From Oscillospiraceae bacterium (GTDB taxonomy: Bacteria > Bacillota > Clostridia > Oscillospirales > Ruminococcaceae), in NCBI GenBank assembly GCA_015066115.1, contig SVOZ01000001.1, positions 236,812-300,811 on the forward strand: a stretch of 64,000 bases of DNA. The letters are read 5' to 3'. This document shows positions 1 to 5,156 of this stretch, one piece after another. The notes under the pieces were generated by a model. That model did no database searches. It was not told the DNA's origin and saw nothing but the letters and a program-made list of their open reading frames with translations. The first letter of the stretch is position 1. Every line of letters starts with the position of its first letter. The position numbers were made by a program, and so were the translations under genes.

Positions 1-109
1 AAATAATTTTTTGTAGGCGGCGACCGCTGCCGAATTAGGCAAAACCTTGTATTTTGTAGCGCGATTTAGTGCCTTGGCGTGTTCGCGCTTTAACTCAGGT
101 TCCCTGAGT
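1..109. other. left chromosomal flank of the prophage
   Basis: Only 109 bases lie outside the prophage on this side, and no gene is visible in them. They are richer in G+C than the phage. They hold two inverted repeats: GCGCGA at 59-64 with TCGCGC at 83-88, and a perfect 8-bp hairpin at 92-110. A 10-mer, TACAAAATAC, occurs here on the minus strand (49-58) and again inside the prophage on the plus strand (1342-1351). Whether this is true chromosome or part of a second element cannot be decided from so few bases. Confidence 0.5.
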
Positions 110-110
110 T
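92..110. repeat. perfect 8-bp inverted repeat at the left prophage junction
   Basis: AACTCAGG (92-99) and CCTGAGTT (103-110) pair perfectly around a 3-base loop and touch the left attachment core. The hairpin overlaps the stop codon of the truncated rep. There is no T-run after it on the minus strand, so it is not a standard intrinsic terminator. It could still end or stabilise the truncated rep transcript, or be part of the attachment region. Confidence 0.6.
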
Positions 111-121
111 ATACAAAATAT
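104..121. repeat. left attachment site (attL), core TATACAAAATAT at 110-121
   Basis: This 18-base stretch matches 5039-5056 at 16 positions, including a perfect 12-base core. The core covers the last four sense codons and most of the stop codon of the truncated rep. Recombination with the right copy would remove everything between them. The core is AT-rich and short, so the repeat alone is weak evidence; the frame continuity of rep across the predicted junction makes it strong. Confidence 0.75.
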
Positions 122-1062
122 GGGTTTAGACCAACTAACTGAAGAAAATCAGTCCACACAACTTGTACAGTAGAATCGGCAAGCTTACGGCCAACACTAT
201 CAAAATTAACAGGAGTAAACATTTTTTCTGCAGCGACACAGAAAATATGCTGAACAGAAAGAGCACCATTTTCACAGCTTTCCTGCATAGCGGCATTAAA
301 GCAGGCGGCCGCATGTTCATGTATCTCATACTCTAACCTATACCAGTAATCAGATACGCCATACTGCTTTAAGATCTCAGATGAAAAGCCTGCAAGTCTA
401 CCATCTTGCACCTCAACAAGCTTATTATAACAGCGGAACATACCAAACAGAGAGCCGTGATGCCCAAGCTGCAAGTTATAAAACCTCTTGCCATTATCAT
501 CATGAGAATACATAATTTTGACATTTTTTCTATCTCTATGCATGTTTGTAGAAAGCGTAGGCTTACTTACTTGAGGGCAAATGAAATAATCAAAGGATTT
601 TTTCAAAAGAGGAACTATTTCATTTTTCTTATCAAGAATATCACAGTAAACATCGAAACGAGTAGCCTTAAAGCCATTTGCGTAAAAATAACATAAAAGC
701 TTATTTAAAGCGGTAAAATCACCGCCAATAGAAGAAAGGTATCTGATACCATCACCAGAGATAGAAAAGAAAATATGGGGATTATTTGATTCATCTGGAC
801 TCATTGCAAAAGAACCAGGAAGATCATCAGAGGTATAATAAGCAGGATTAAACATGAGCTGAATAAAAGGCTTATTATCGAGCATATAGCGCGCCTTATA
901 ATTATATTTACCTGTGGACGCAAGTTGCCAACGCTCTTTTCTAAGCTTAGAAGAAAAAGAAGCCAAAGCATCAAAAACCTCGTCTACCTCAGTAAGAGGA
1001 AGAACGCCATTAAGCCAGTCCATTCCGAATTTGTAGTTTTTCTCGAAAAATTCCTGTGTCAT
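109..1062 (-). CDS. phage replication initiation protein, N-terminal part of a split rep
   Basis: This is a 317-residue Rep_trans-type (rolling-circle initiation factor, RstA-like) protein. Visible family signatures are TRFDVYCDI at about 134-142, LGHHGS with FRCYNK at about 199-214, and YRLEYEI at about 241-247. It probably nicks the phage origin and primes rolling-circle replication. The ATG at 1062 has GGGAG 9 bases upstream, and a consensus promoter precedes it. The frame ends in a TAA created at the left prophage junction: in the attachment core the last codons read PYFV, then stop. In the predicted excised circle the stop becomes TAT, and the frame runs on through 5046-4810 to give 395 residues. 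The prophage copy therefore lacks 78 C-terminal residues and may be inactive. The Rep family call is confident; loss of activity is an inference. Confidence 0.85.
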   Translation of the reverse strand: MTQEFFEKNYKFGMDWLNGVLPLTEVDEVFDALASFSSKLRKERWQLASTGKYNYKARYMLDNKPFIQLMFNPAYYTSDDLPGSFAMSPDESNNPHIFFSISGDGIRYLSSIGGDFTALNKLLCYFYANGFKATRFDVYCDILDKKNEIVPLLKKSFDYFICPQVSKPTLSTNMHRDRKNVKIMYSHDDNGKRFYNLQLGHHGSLFGMFRCYNKLVEVQDGRLAGFSSEILKQYGVSDYWYRLEYEIHEHAAACFNAAMQESCENGALSVQHIFCVAAEKMFTPVNFDSVGRKLADSTVQVVWTDFLQLVGLNPYFV

Positions 1063-1163
1063 AGTTTTACACTCCCATATAAATTTGCAGGGGGCAGTAT
1101 GGGTTCTGCCCCGCCGCTACCGGTACCGGATGTTTAGACGGATGCTGCGCATCCGGTATTTTC

Positions 1164-1192
1164 ATTTTAGGGCATATTTTTACATTTGTCAA
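1164..1192 (-). promoter_or_regulatory. sigma-A promoter of phage rep
   Basis: On the minus strand, TTGACA (1192-1187) and TAAAAT (1169-1164) are separated by exactly 17 bases, and the rep start lies about 100 bases downstream. In the predicted circular genome this promoter would read through rep into the ssDNA-binding and coat genes. In the prophage it faces only the truncated rep and the left flank. Confidence 0.8.
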
Positions 1193-1254
1193 GGGGTTTC
1201 AGTAGAAATTTAACCCCGTGATACCCCCCGGGGTTAATCTTTGCTCTGAGCAAC

Positions 1255-1281
1255 AAAAAAGCGCCGCAAATGTGCGGCGCT
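1255..1281 (-). terminator. intrinsic terminator after zot
   Basis: A perfect 9-bp GC-rich stem (1260-1268 with 1273-1281, loop AATG) is followed on the minus strand by six T. It lies about 100 bases past the zot stop and ends the virion operon before the rep promoter. Confidence 0.85.
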
Positions 1282-1384
1282 ATGGTGGCGAAACGCGAAC
1301 GCAAAGCAGGCAGCAACAGGAAACGATGCGACCCGATACTTTACAAAATACAAAAGGGAACAAAGCTGAAGGGTAACCCAAGGG

Positions 1385-2101
1385 CTATCGCCCTTGACCC
1401 ATGCCTAATTTATCTTTGATCAAGGTGACAAGCTTACCGAATCTCTCGCGAATATCCCAAAGACTTTTCTTTGAATTATATGTAGTATCATCACAAGGAA
1501 TAATATTACAATCTGGAGCTTCGAGAGTATTAAAGAACTTATAATAGGGAAATCTGAGGAAAATCTCAATGTTATGCTGATGGAAAGGGAAAGGGAGTAT
1601 GCAAGGCAGTATCTTTCCAAACTCGTAATAGTCGCAAATTTGATGTGTTTCTGAGTCAATTCCAACACGCTTATATATTCTGCGTAACATAGTGAAAGGA
1701 CCGAGCTTACGAACATACCAGAGTTCAGATGCCAGGCGGCGAATTGTTATATCCATATCATCCCAGCTCTGAGAAAGGACGTCCACATCACATTGATAAT
1801 GGCGCGAAAGCTTAAACCAAGAAATTGTCTCCTGCGGCAGTGATTTATATTTTCTATTATTATATTCAATTCCTGCTTCATCAACAATAATATATGAGTT
1901 CGGAGGAAAAGTCCAGGATCCAAGACCTTCCAAGCTTACATTGTCGGCAATAGAACAATCGAAATTACAGAAATAATTATCATACTTAGGCAGACGATTT
2001 TTCTTAATATTAAATAAAGCTCGTTTCTGCAGCTTAAAAAATTGCCGGCAAGCAAGAGTGGTCTTACCACAGCCAATATTACCAAAATAAACACGAATCA
2101 T
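1385..2101 (-). CDS. zot: Zot/pI-like phage assembly ATPase
   Basis: This 238-residue P-loop ATPase has Walker A GNIGCGKTT at residues 7-15 and Walker B IIVDEAG at 71-77. It then has the Zot-family stretch with SRHY and QSWDD ahead of a conserved arginine (about residues 98-122). In filamentous phages this protein drives extrusion of the virion through the cell envelope. No strong transmembrane segment is obvious; a hydrophobic stretch around LPCILPF (about 163-169) is the only candidate. The gene is last in the virion operon and is followed by a terminator. The name Zot reflects homology only, not toxin activity. Its presence is the main marker for an inovirus. Confidence 0.9.
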   Translation of the reverse strand: MIRVYFGNIGCGKTTLACRQFFKLQKRALFNIKKNRLPKYDNYFCNFDCSIADNVSLEGLGSWTFPPNSYIIVDEAGIEYNNRKYKSLPQETISWFKLSRHYQCDVDVLSQSWDDMDITIRRLASELWYVRKLGPFTMLRRIYKRVGIDSETHQICDYYEFGKILPCILPFPFHQHNIEIFLRFPYYKFFNTLEAPDCNIIPCDDTTYNSKKSLWDIRERFGKLVTLIKDKLGMGQGR

Positions 2102-2158
2102 AATACAACCCCCATATAATGCTAAATTTATAGCCGCAATATATTTGCGGCTATAAAT

Positions 2159-2347
2159 TTAGTTTTTTCTTTTAAAAAGCAAAGCAACAATACGAAAAAC
2201 GGACGAAACAACAATACAAAGAATCAAAGCACCGACAAAGTATTCAATCATCAAACCATAATCCCAACTGCCGCTATAACCACTACCAGCATCATAAAAA
2301 TTAGGTTCACCGAGGACAGCTCGGAGAGCTTCAAGAATTGTTTGCAT
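2159..2347 (-). CDS. small phage membrane protein, 62 aa
   Basis: The product has a polar N-terminal half with a G/S/Y-rich stretch (about residues 20-28), one hydrophobic segment (about 34-56) and a basic end (FKRKN). This layout resembles a virion or assembly membrane protein of inoviruses. The ATG at 2347 has GGAGG about 10 bases upstream, inside the end of the preceding 25-codon gene, which ends 1 base before it. I do not recognise the family. It could be a minor coat protein or a pI partner. Confidence 0.6.
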   Translation of the reverse strand: MQTILEALRAVLGEPNFYDAGSGYSGSWDYGLMIEYFVGALILCIVVSSVFRIVALLFKRKN

Positions 2348-2425
2348 TTAGTTGACACCTCCACCAAAAACAGATATACATAAAACAAGTAAAATTGCAA
2401 ATAAAAGAACAACCTGCATGCTCAT
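2348..2425 (-). CDS. phage micro-protein, 25 aa, single membrane segment
   Basis: A 25-codon frame encodes a protein that is almost entirely one hydrophobic helix (MQVVLLFAILLVLCISVF), ending GGGVN. Its ATG overlaps the TGA of the upstream 39-codon gene (ATGA), and AGGAG lies 10 bases upstream, so it looks translationally coupled. In size and nature it resembles the tip proteins pVII and pIX of Ff phages (about 33 residues). That role is an inference from size, hydrophobicity and place in the operon; no sequence homology is claimed. Confidence 0.5.
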   Translation of the reverse strand: MSMQVVLLFAILLVLCISVFGGGVN

Positions 2426-2541
2426 GAGCGACCAACTCCTAACATTTTAAATACAATGCCAAATACATACATCAATAAAAAGCAGGCAGACACATAAGTA
2501 AATCCCTCAAGAATAAAGGGTAAACAACTTAAAATTATCAT
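2422..2541 (-). CDS. phage micro-protein, 39 aa, membrane-spanning
   Basis: A 39-codon frame gives a mostly hydrophobic protein (LPFILEGFTYVSACFLLMYV) with a short basic tail ending GVGRS. It starts at an ATG that overlaps the TGA of the preceding 57-codon gene (ATGA) and ends in an ATGA overlap with the following 25-codon gene. The chain of overlaps between three adjacent frames argues that it is translated. Function unknown; a small virion or cap protein is the natural guess. Confidence 0.5.
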   Translation of the reverse strand: MIILSCLPFILEGFTYVSACFLLMYVFGIVFKMLGVGRS

Positions 2542-2711
2542 ACTCTAACACCTCGCCAAAAAACAGCAACAACAAAATTTAAAACAATGAAAGCAATTAG
2601 AATATCCATAAAAGAAATATCGAATCCAAAAAAATAAAACTGAAGCTCCTGATCAAGAAGATTAAACATGTCCCAAAAACAATCAATAATGAATTTAACT
2701 GCAGCAGTCAT
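2538..2711 (-). CDS. small phage membrane protein, 57 aa
   Basis: A 57-codon frame has an aromatic, partly amphipathic N-terminal half (DCFWDMFNLL at about 10-19) and a hydrophobic C-terminal segment (about 33-52), then WRGVRV. The ribosome binding site GGAAGG lies within the last codons of the upstream 69-residue gene, 6-7 bases before the ATG at 2711. The stop overlaps the next start (ATGA). No family recognised. A minor coat protein role is plausible by operon position. Confidence 0.55.
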   Translation of the reverse strand: MTAAVKFIIDCFWDMFNLLDQELQFYFFGFDISFMDILIAFIVLNFVVAVFWRGVRV

Positions 2712-2715
2712 AAAA

Positions 2716-2925
2716 TCACCTTCCTACTAAAAACTTAACAACAGCAAAGGAAACAACACAAATAACGGATGATGCCAAGAAAGCAGGAACATAAGGAGAA
2801 ATATAACTTGGCATAACAATAGCAGTACCGATAACCGAAATTGCAGTTATTAAGGCCTCTACCATTGACATAATAAGATCGCCAGCAATAGAAAACCACT
2901 CCATAATTGAATCAAAAAAACTCAT
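2716..2925 (-). CDS. small phage membrane protein, 69 aa (possible pVI-like)
   Basis: The 69-residue product has two hydrophobic stretches, about residues 17-38 and 45-66, and ends VKFLVGR. Its ATG overlaps the TAA of the pIII-like gene by one base (TAATG), implying coupled translation. Coming directly after a pIII-like gene, it sits where gene VI lies in Ff phages, so a pVI-like role (anchoring the adsorption protein at the virion end) is a reasonable guess. The sequence itself was not matched to any family. Confidence 0.55.
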   Translation of the reverse strand: MSFFDSIMEWFSIAGDLIMSMVEALITAISVIGTAIVMPSYISPYVPAFLASSVICVVSFAVVKFLVGR

Positions 2926-3914
2926 TATGAACCGCCACCTTTACCTTTTGAATTAGAACTGCGCTCAGATGAGCGGATAGAAGACCTAACAAGAGAAGAT
3001 CCTAAATTAAATACAAACGCAAAAAGGCCTAAAATTAAGCTTAAAAGAATAATTCTGTAAACAATATGAACATCAACAAAATACATAATAGCTCCACTAA
3101 CAGCTAAAAGAGGATAAGCAAACTCGCCTAAAATATCACCGAAGGAAGCAAAGAATGAAAGTAAAGAATCTCTACCTTGCTTTGTATCTTCCATAAGAGC
3201 ATCCTCTTTTTCCTTATATTCATCAACAGATCCACCAACAGTAGTTTGAGGATTAGAATACTTAGGAGCTTCAGGAGAGCTGGAAGATCCGTTATAAATA
3301 TTTGTAGCATACTTAGGAAAAACAACAGTAGGATAATAAAAATTAATATCATTATAACTATAAATACCAAGTTCGAACTGAATATCTTGTAGATCTAAGC
3401 CGGCAATATCTAAAAAGAAATCTACATCAATTAGAAATTCACCATATTCATCACGATTATAAGTAACAGTTACTCCAGAATCATTCCAAGCTTGCCACCC
3501 GTTAGAATTACGGACACGATAACGAAACTTTACATAAGCACGATTATCCATTTCCTCAAAGTGAACAGTAGAAATATCATTTAAAGAAAACTTTAAAATG
3601 TTCCCGGATGAAATATCATAGTCAACATTATTGATACTAAACTGAAAATTAAAGGATTTAAACGCTGAATAACCGCCTAAATAACCATATTCGAATGTAT
3701 AAGGTGAAAGTTGATCAACCAGTAACCCATAATCAGGTGTACCATTTGGAGTAGAAATATTAGCTTGTTTATAAAGAAATAAAGGCCGATCAGAAGAAGA
3801 GTGAGAAAAAGTTTGCTCACTACTTGAAGCGGCGAAGGAAGAAAAACAAAAGACGGACGAGAAAACGATTAAAACGGTAGCGAAGCTTATAAAATATTTT
3901 ACGGAACATTTCAA
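2925..3914 (-). CDS. secreted, membrane-anchored phage protein (pIII-like, adsorption candidate)
   Basis: This 329-residue protein has a clear signal peptide (about residues 1-29, ending FAA) and a polar ectodomain of about 230 residues rich in S, Y, D and N. A low-complexity linker with SSSSPEAP follows at about 214-222. Two hydrophobic segments (about 262-282 and 287-305) precede a Ser/Arg/Gly-rich basic tail. In filamentous phages the protein with a signal, an ectodomain and a C-terminal anchor is pIII, which binds the host and releases the virion. Its place after the coat genes and before a pVI-sized gene fits. GAGGTG lies about 10 bases before the ATG. Receptor and fold are unknown. Confidence 0.7.
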   Translation of the reverse strand: MKCSVKYFISFATVLIVFSSVFCFSSFAASSSEQTFSHSSSDRPLFLYKQANISTPNGTPDYGLLVDQLSPYTFEYGYLGGYSAFKSFNFQFSINNVDYDISSGNILKFSLNDISTVHFEEMDNRAYVKFRYRVRNSNGWQAWNDSGVTVTYNRDEYGEFLIDVDFFLDIAGLDLQDIQFELGIYSYNDINFYYPTVVFPKYATNIYNGSSSSPEAPKYSNPQTTVGGSVDEYKEKEDALMEDTKQGRDSLLSFFASFGDILGEFAYPLLAVSGAIMYFVDVHIVYRIILLSLILGLFAFVFNLGSSLVRSSIRSSERSSNSKGKGGGS

Positions 3915-3932
3915 AATATCACCTCATATAAG

Positions 3933-3963
3933 AAAAGCTCCCAGCTCAGAGTGAGCTGAGAGC
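3933..3963 (-). terminator. terminator directly after the coat genes
   Basis: A 12-bp stem (3937-3948 with 3952-3963, one G-U pair, loop of three) is followed on the minus strand by TTTTCTTATAT. It lies 8 bases beyond the stop of the second coat gene and before the pIII-like gene. Ff phages also have a terminator just after the major coat gene, which limits expression of downstream genes relative to coat. The same logic is inferred here. Confidence 0.8.
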
Positions 3964-3971
3964 ACCTCTTT

Positions 3972-4142
3972 TTAGTTAGTTCTGAAAAGACGAGCAACCC
4001 ATCCAAGAACAAAACCAGTAACAGCAAAACCTGCTACCATAAGCAAGAGCAGGGGAGTATCAACAATTAAATTTAATATTTGACCTGCCCAGCCGATCGT
4101 CTTAGTAAAGACAACTCCAATATCAGTAAGTAATGATTCCAT
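3972..4142 (-). CDS. coat-like protein B, 56 aa (paralogue of the adjacent gene)
   Basis: This 56-residue protein aligns without gaps to the 56-residue product just upstream and ends identically (GFVLGWVARLFRTN). It has a short N-terminal part with D and K residues, a hydrophobic core (about 21-49) and a basic C-terminus, the design of a filamentous phage major coat protein. There is no typical signal peptide. AAGGGGG lies 7 bases before the ATG at 4142, immediately after the stop of the first copy. It was missed by the 60-residue cut-off of simple ORF lists. It is followed by the coat terminator. Confidence 0.75.
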   Translation of the reverse strand: MESLLTDIGVVFTKTIGWAGQILNLIVDTPLLLLMVAGFAVTGFVLGWVARLFRTN

Positions 4143-4201
4143 AATATGCCCCCTTAGTTAGTTCTGAAAAGACGAGCAACCCATCCAAGAACAAAACCAG
4201 T
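3972..4201 (-). repeat. 48-bp perfect direct repeat joining the two coat genes
   Basis: Bases 3972-4019 and 4154-4201 are identical over 48 positions and code for the shared C-terminal 15 residues plus the stop. The upstream halves of the genes are clearly diverged. Perfect identity including third codon positions suggests a recent duplication, gene conversion or strong constraint on the DNA. Confidence 0.9.
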
Positions 4202-4324
4202 TACAAGGAAACCAGCAACAAAGAGAAGCAGTAAAGGATTACCAACGATAAGGGAAAGGATCTCACCAGCCCAAGTAATAACCTGAGTAAAGAAAGTTCC
4301 TATACTTGTGAGAATAGTTGACAT
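4154..4324 (-). CDS. coat-like protein A, 56 aa
   Basis: The start chosen is the ATG at 4324, because GGAAGGTG lies 5 bases upstream. The upstream in-frame ATG at 4339 has a poorer site, and only the shorter start gives the same 56-residue length as the neighbouring paralogue. The protein has an uncharged N-terminal amphipathic stretch, a long hydrophobic core and the basic end RLFRTN, as in major coat proteins whose C-terminus faces the DNA. It comes right after the ssDNA-binding-like gene, as in Ff-type genomes. Role inferred from size, composition, gene order and the terminator behind the pair. Confidence 0.75.
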   Translation of the reverse strand: MSTILTSIGTFFTQVITWAGEILSLIVGNPLLLLFVAGFLVTGFVLGWVARLFRTN

Positions 4325-4361
4325 AGTTACACCTTCCATAATTAAAATTACTCCTTACAAA

Positions 4362-4613
4362 TTAGGATTTTTTATTTTCATTCGGCTGCGCGCCATCCGA
4401 ATAAACAAAATATGGACTTCCATCTTGACGAAGCCTAAGCTCGCAAGGAAGCTCTACAAGCTGTCCCATAGAAAAATCTATTTCACATCGGAAAATAGAA
4501 AACTGCTTTTCAAGAGCTGGAACAAATAAATTAACACACTTTGTAGTGCTACCATTTCTATTGACTAAATCTTTAGTACCTACATAAACACCTTGAATTG
4601 TACATTTAATCAT
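4362..4613 (-). CDS. candidate phage ssDNA-binding protein, 83 aa
   Basis: An 83-residue soluble protein begins MIKCTIQGVYVGTKD and has alternating beta-like stretches (CVNLFVPA, FSIFRCEIDF, LVELPCELRL) that suggest a small OB fold. Ff-type phages place a small ssDNA-binding protein (gene V, about 87 residues) between the replication gene and the coat gene. Here the size and position match. Such a protein coats single-stranded progeny DNA before packaging. AAGGAG lies 11 bases before the ATG. No sequence motif proves the call. Confidence 0.5.
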   Translation of the reverse strand: MIKCTIQGVYVGTKDLVNRNGSTTKCVNLFVPALEKQFSIFRCEIDFSMGQLVELPCELRLRQDGSPYFVYSDGAQPNENKKS

Positions 4614-4631
4614 TTTTTAACAAACTCCTTT

Positions 4632-4799
4632 TTAAATATAATCTAATAATCTAAATCTCGAAAAAAGGAACAACTGCTCCTCAGGCGGAAAATCAAAAAC
4701 CTCGCCCTTATAATTGCGCATAACAAATTCTACAAAATCAAAGAAAATTGCTGAATCTACACAACGAAAAATAGGATGTAAATTATAAATCTTTTTCAT
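4632..4799 (-). CDS. small phage protein, 55 aa, unknown
   Basis: The start is placed at the ATG 4799 because GAGGTGG lies just upstream; a TTG further upstream at 4817 lacks a site. The product is rich in F, with an acidic middle (EVFDFPPEEQ), no membrane segment and no recognised family. In the predicted circular genome it would be the first gene after the complete rep, so it may take part in replication or in the switch to packaging. That is a guess from position only. Confidence 0.5.
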   Translation of the reverse strand: MKKIYNLHPIFRCVDSAIFFDFVEFVMRNYKGEVFDFPPEEQLFLFSRFRLLDYI

Positions 4800-4809
4800 A
4801 AATACCACC

Positions 4810-5046
4810 TCAAGCAACAGTTAAAGGTTGATAACCCTTAACAGTATCAACAAGCTCATCTCGGAAGGTATTATATTTTTTTTGAGATTCAAACCGCAAT
4901 CGAGCTTCTTCTAAAAACTCTTGCTTCTTCAGATCAGACCAATGCTCATACTCAAGCATCATTGCATATACATAACCCTTTAATCTATCCATATTTTCAC
5001 GCATACGCTTGCGATCCGATAATACATAAGGCACTGCACTGACATA
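4810..5046 (-). pseudogene. 3' part of the split phage rep gene
   Basis: Seventy-eight codons are open from the right attachment core (first codon TAT at 5046-5044) to the TAA at 4810. A 74-codon frame starting with GTG at 5034 can be called inside it, but it has no ribosome binding site. The frame is exactly in phase with the 317-codon rep piece across the shared core, so after excision it forms the C-terminus of a 395-residue Rep. It is charged and helical (SDRKRMRENMDRLKGYV, FLEEARLRFESQKK), like the C-terminal part of Rep_trans proteins. In the prophage it is probably not translated. It is not decayed, so it is better seen as a separated exon-like piece than as a dead gene. Confidence 0.8.
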
Positions 5047-5056
5047 TACAAAATAT
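5039..5056. repeat. right attachment site (attR), core TATACAAAATAT at 5045-5056
   Basis: This is the partner of 104-121 (16 of 18 identical, with a perfect 12-base core). Phage DNA lies to its left and chromosome with the galT terminator to its right. The core is also the left arm of a near-perfect palindrome at 5042-5071. Confidence 0.75.
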
Positions 5057-5071
5057 TTATTTTGTCTATGT
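5042..5071. repeat. 30-bp near-perfect inverted repeat at the right junction, dif-like
   Basis: The 14-base arms 5042-5055 and 5058-5071 match at 13 of 14 positions around two central bases. Centred on it, a 28-mer (5043-5070) divides as 11+6+11 with right half-site TTTTGTCTATG. This shares TT, TGT and one A with the XerD half of bacterial dif sites (TTATGT core). Tyrosine recombinases use such paired arms, and many inoviruses integrate through host XerC/XerD. The dif comparison is weak by sequence; the palindrome itself is clear. Confidence 0.5.
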
Positions 5072-5116
5072 ATTGCTATTTTTTTCCAAGGTTATGAAAT
5101 CGCTTCCCTAATAACA

Positions 5117-5151
5117 AAAACACCCTGATATTTTTTGTATCAAGGTGTTTT
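5117..5151 (-). terminator. terminator after galT
   Basis: A 14-bp stem with one mismatch (5117-5130 with 5138-5151) lies just past the galT stop. On the minus strand it is followed by a T-rich run. It also isolates the prophage from transcription arriving from galT. The plus-strand copy is T-rich too, so it may act both ways. Confidence 0.8.
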
Positions 5152-5156
5152 GTTTA

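Larger units (their letters stand above)
1063..1384. other. phage intergenic region (candidate origin and packaging region)
   Basis: These 322 bases between zot and rep have no gene. They hold a terminator (1255-1281), a 9-bp stem (1210-1218 with 1229-1237), the rep promoter (1164-1192), a perfect 7-bp hairpin (1139-1145 with 1149-1155) nested in a longer 8-bp pairing (1125-1132 with 1150-1157), the palindrome CCGGTACCGG (1120-1129), and a 7-bp hairpin (1091-1097 with 1106-1112). In Ff-type phages the intergenic region upstream of the replication gene holds the two origins and the packaging hairpin. The position and structure here fit that role. Which hairpin does what is not known. Confidence 0.65.
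110..5056 (-). mobile_element. integrated inovirus-like filamentous prophage
   Basis: A block of small minus-strand genes shows a filamentous phage plan: an ssDNA-binding-like protein, coat-like proteins, a terminator, a secreted pIII-like protein, small membrane proteins, a Zot/pI ATPase, an intergenic region with hairpins, and a Rep_trans-type replication protein. The block is bounded by direct copies of TATACAAAATAT (110-121 and 5045-5056), giving a predicted circle of 4,935 bp, close to the usual size for inoviruses. There is no integrase, transposase or repressor gene, so the phage probably uses a host recombinase. In the predicted circle the rep gene becomes continuous. Boundaries are inferred from the repeat and from restoration of the rep frame. 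Confidence 0.85.

Noticed and set aside
925..1137. Plus-strand 70-codon frame over the rep start and intergenic region
   Set aside because: It is opposite to rep and the rep promoter, shows no recognisable protein and would have to cross the hairpins.
1420..1716. 98-codon frame on the minus strand within zot
   Set aside because: It is a shadow of zot in another frame, with no ribosome binding site or family features.
1385..2101. Zonula occludens toxin
   Set aside because: The Zot name comes from homology; the motifs are those of the phage assembly ATPase, and no toxin function is implied.
4810..5034. Independent 74-codon phage gene with GTG start
   Set aside because: No ribosome binding site precedes the GTG, and the frame is open further upstream to the attachment core, in phase with rep. 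It is better read as the 3' part of rep.
5042..5071. Terminator at the right prophage end
   Set aside because: The stem is almost pure A/T and has no following T tract; a recombination site explains it better.
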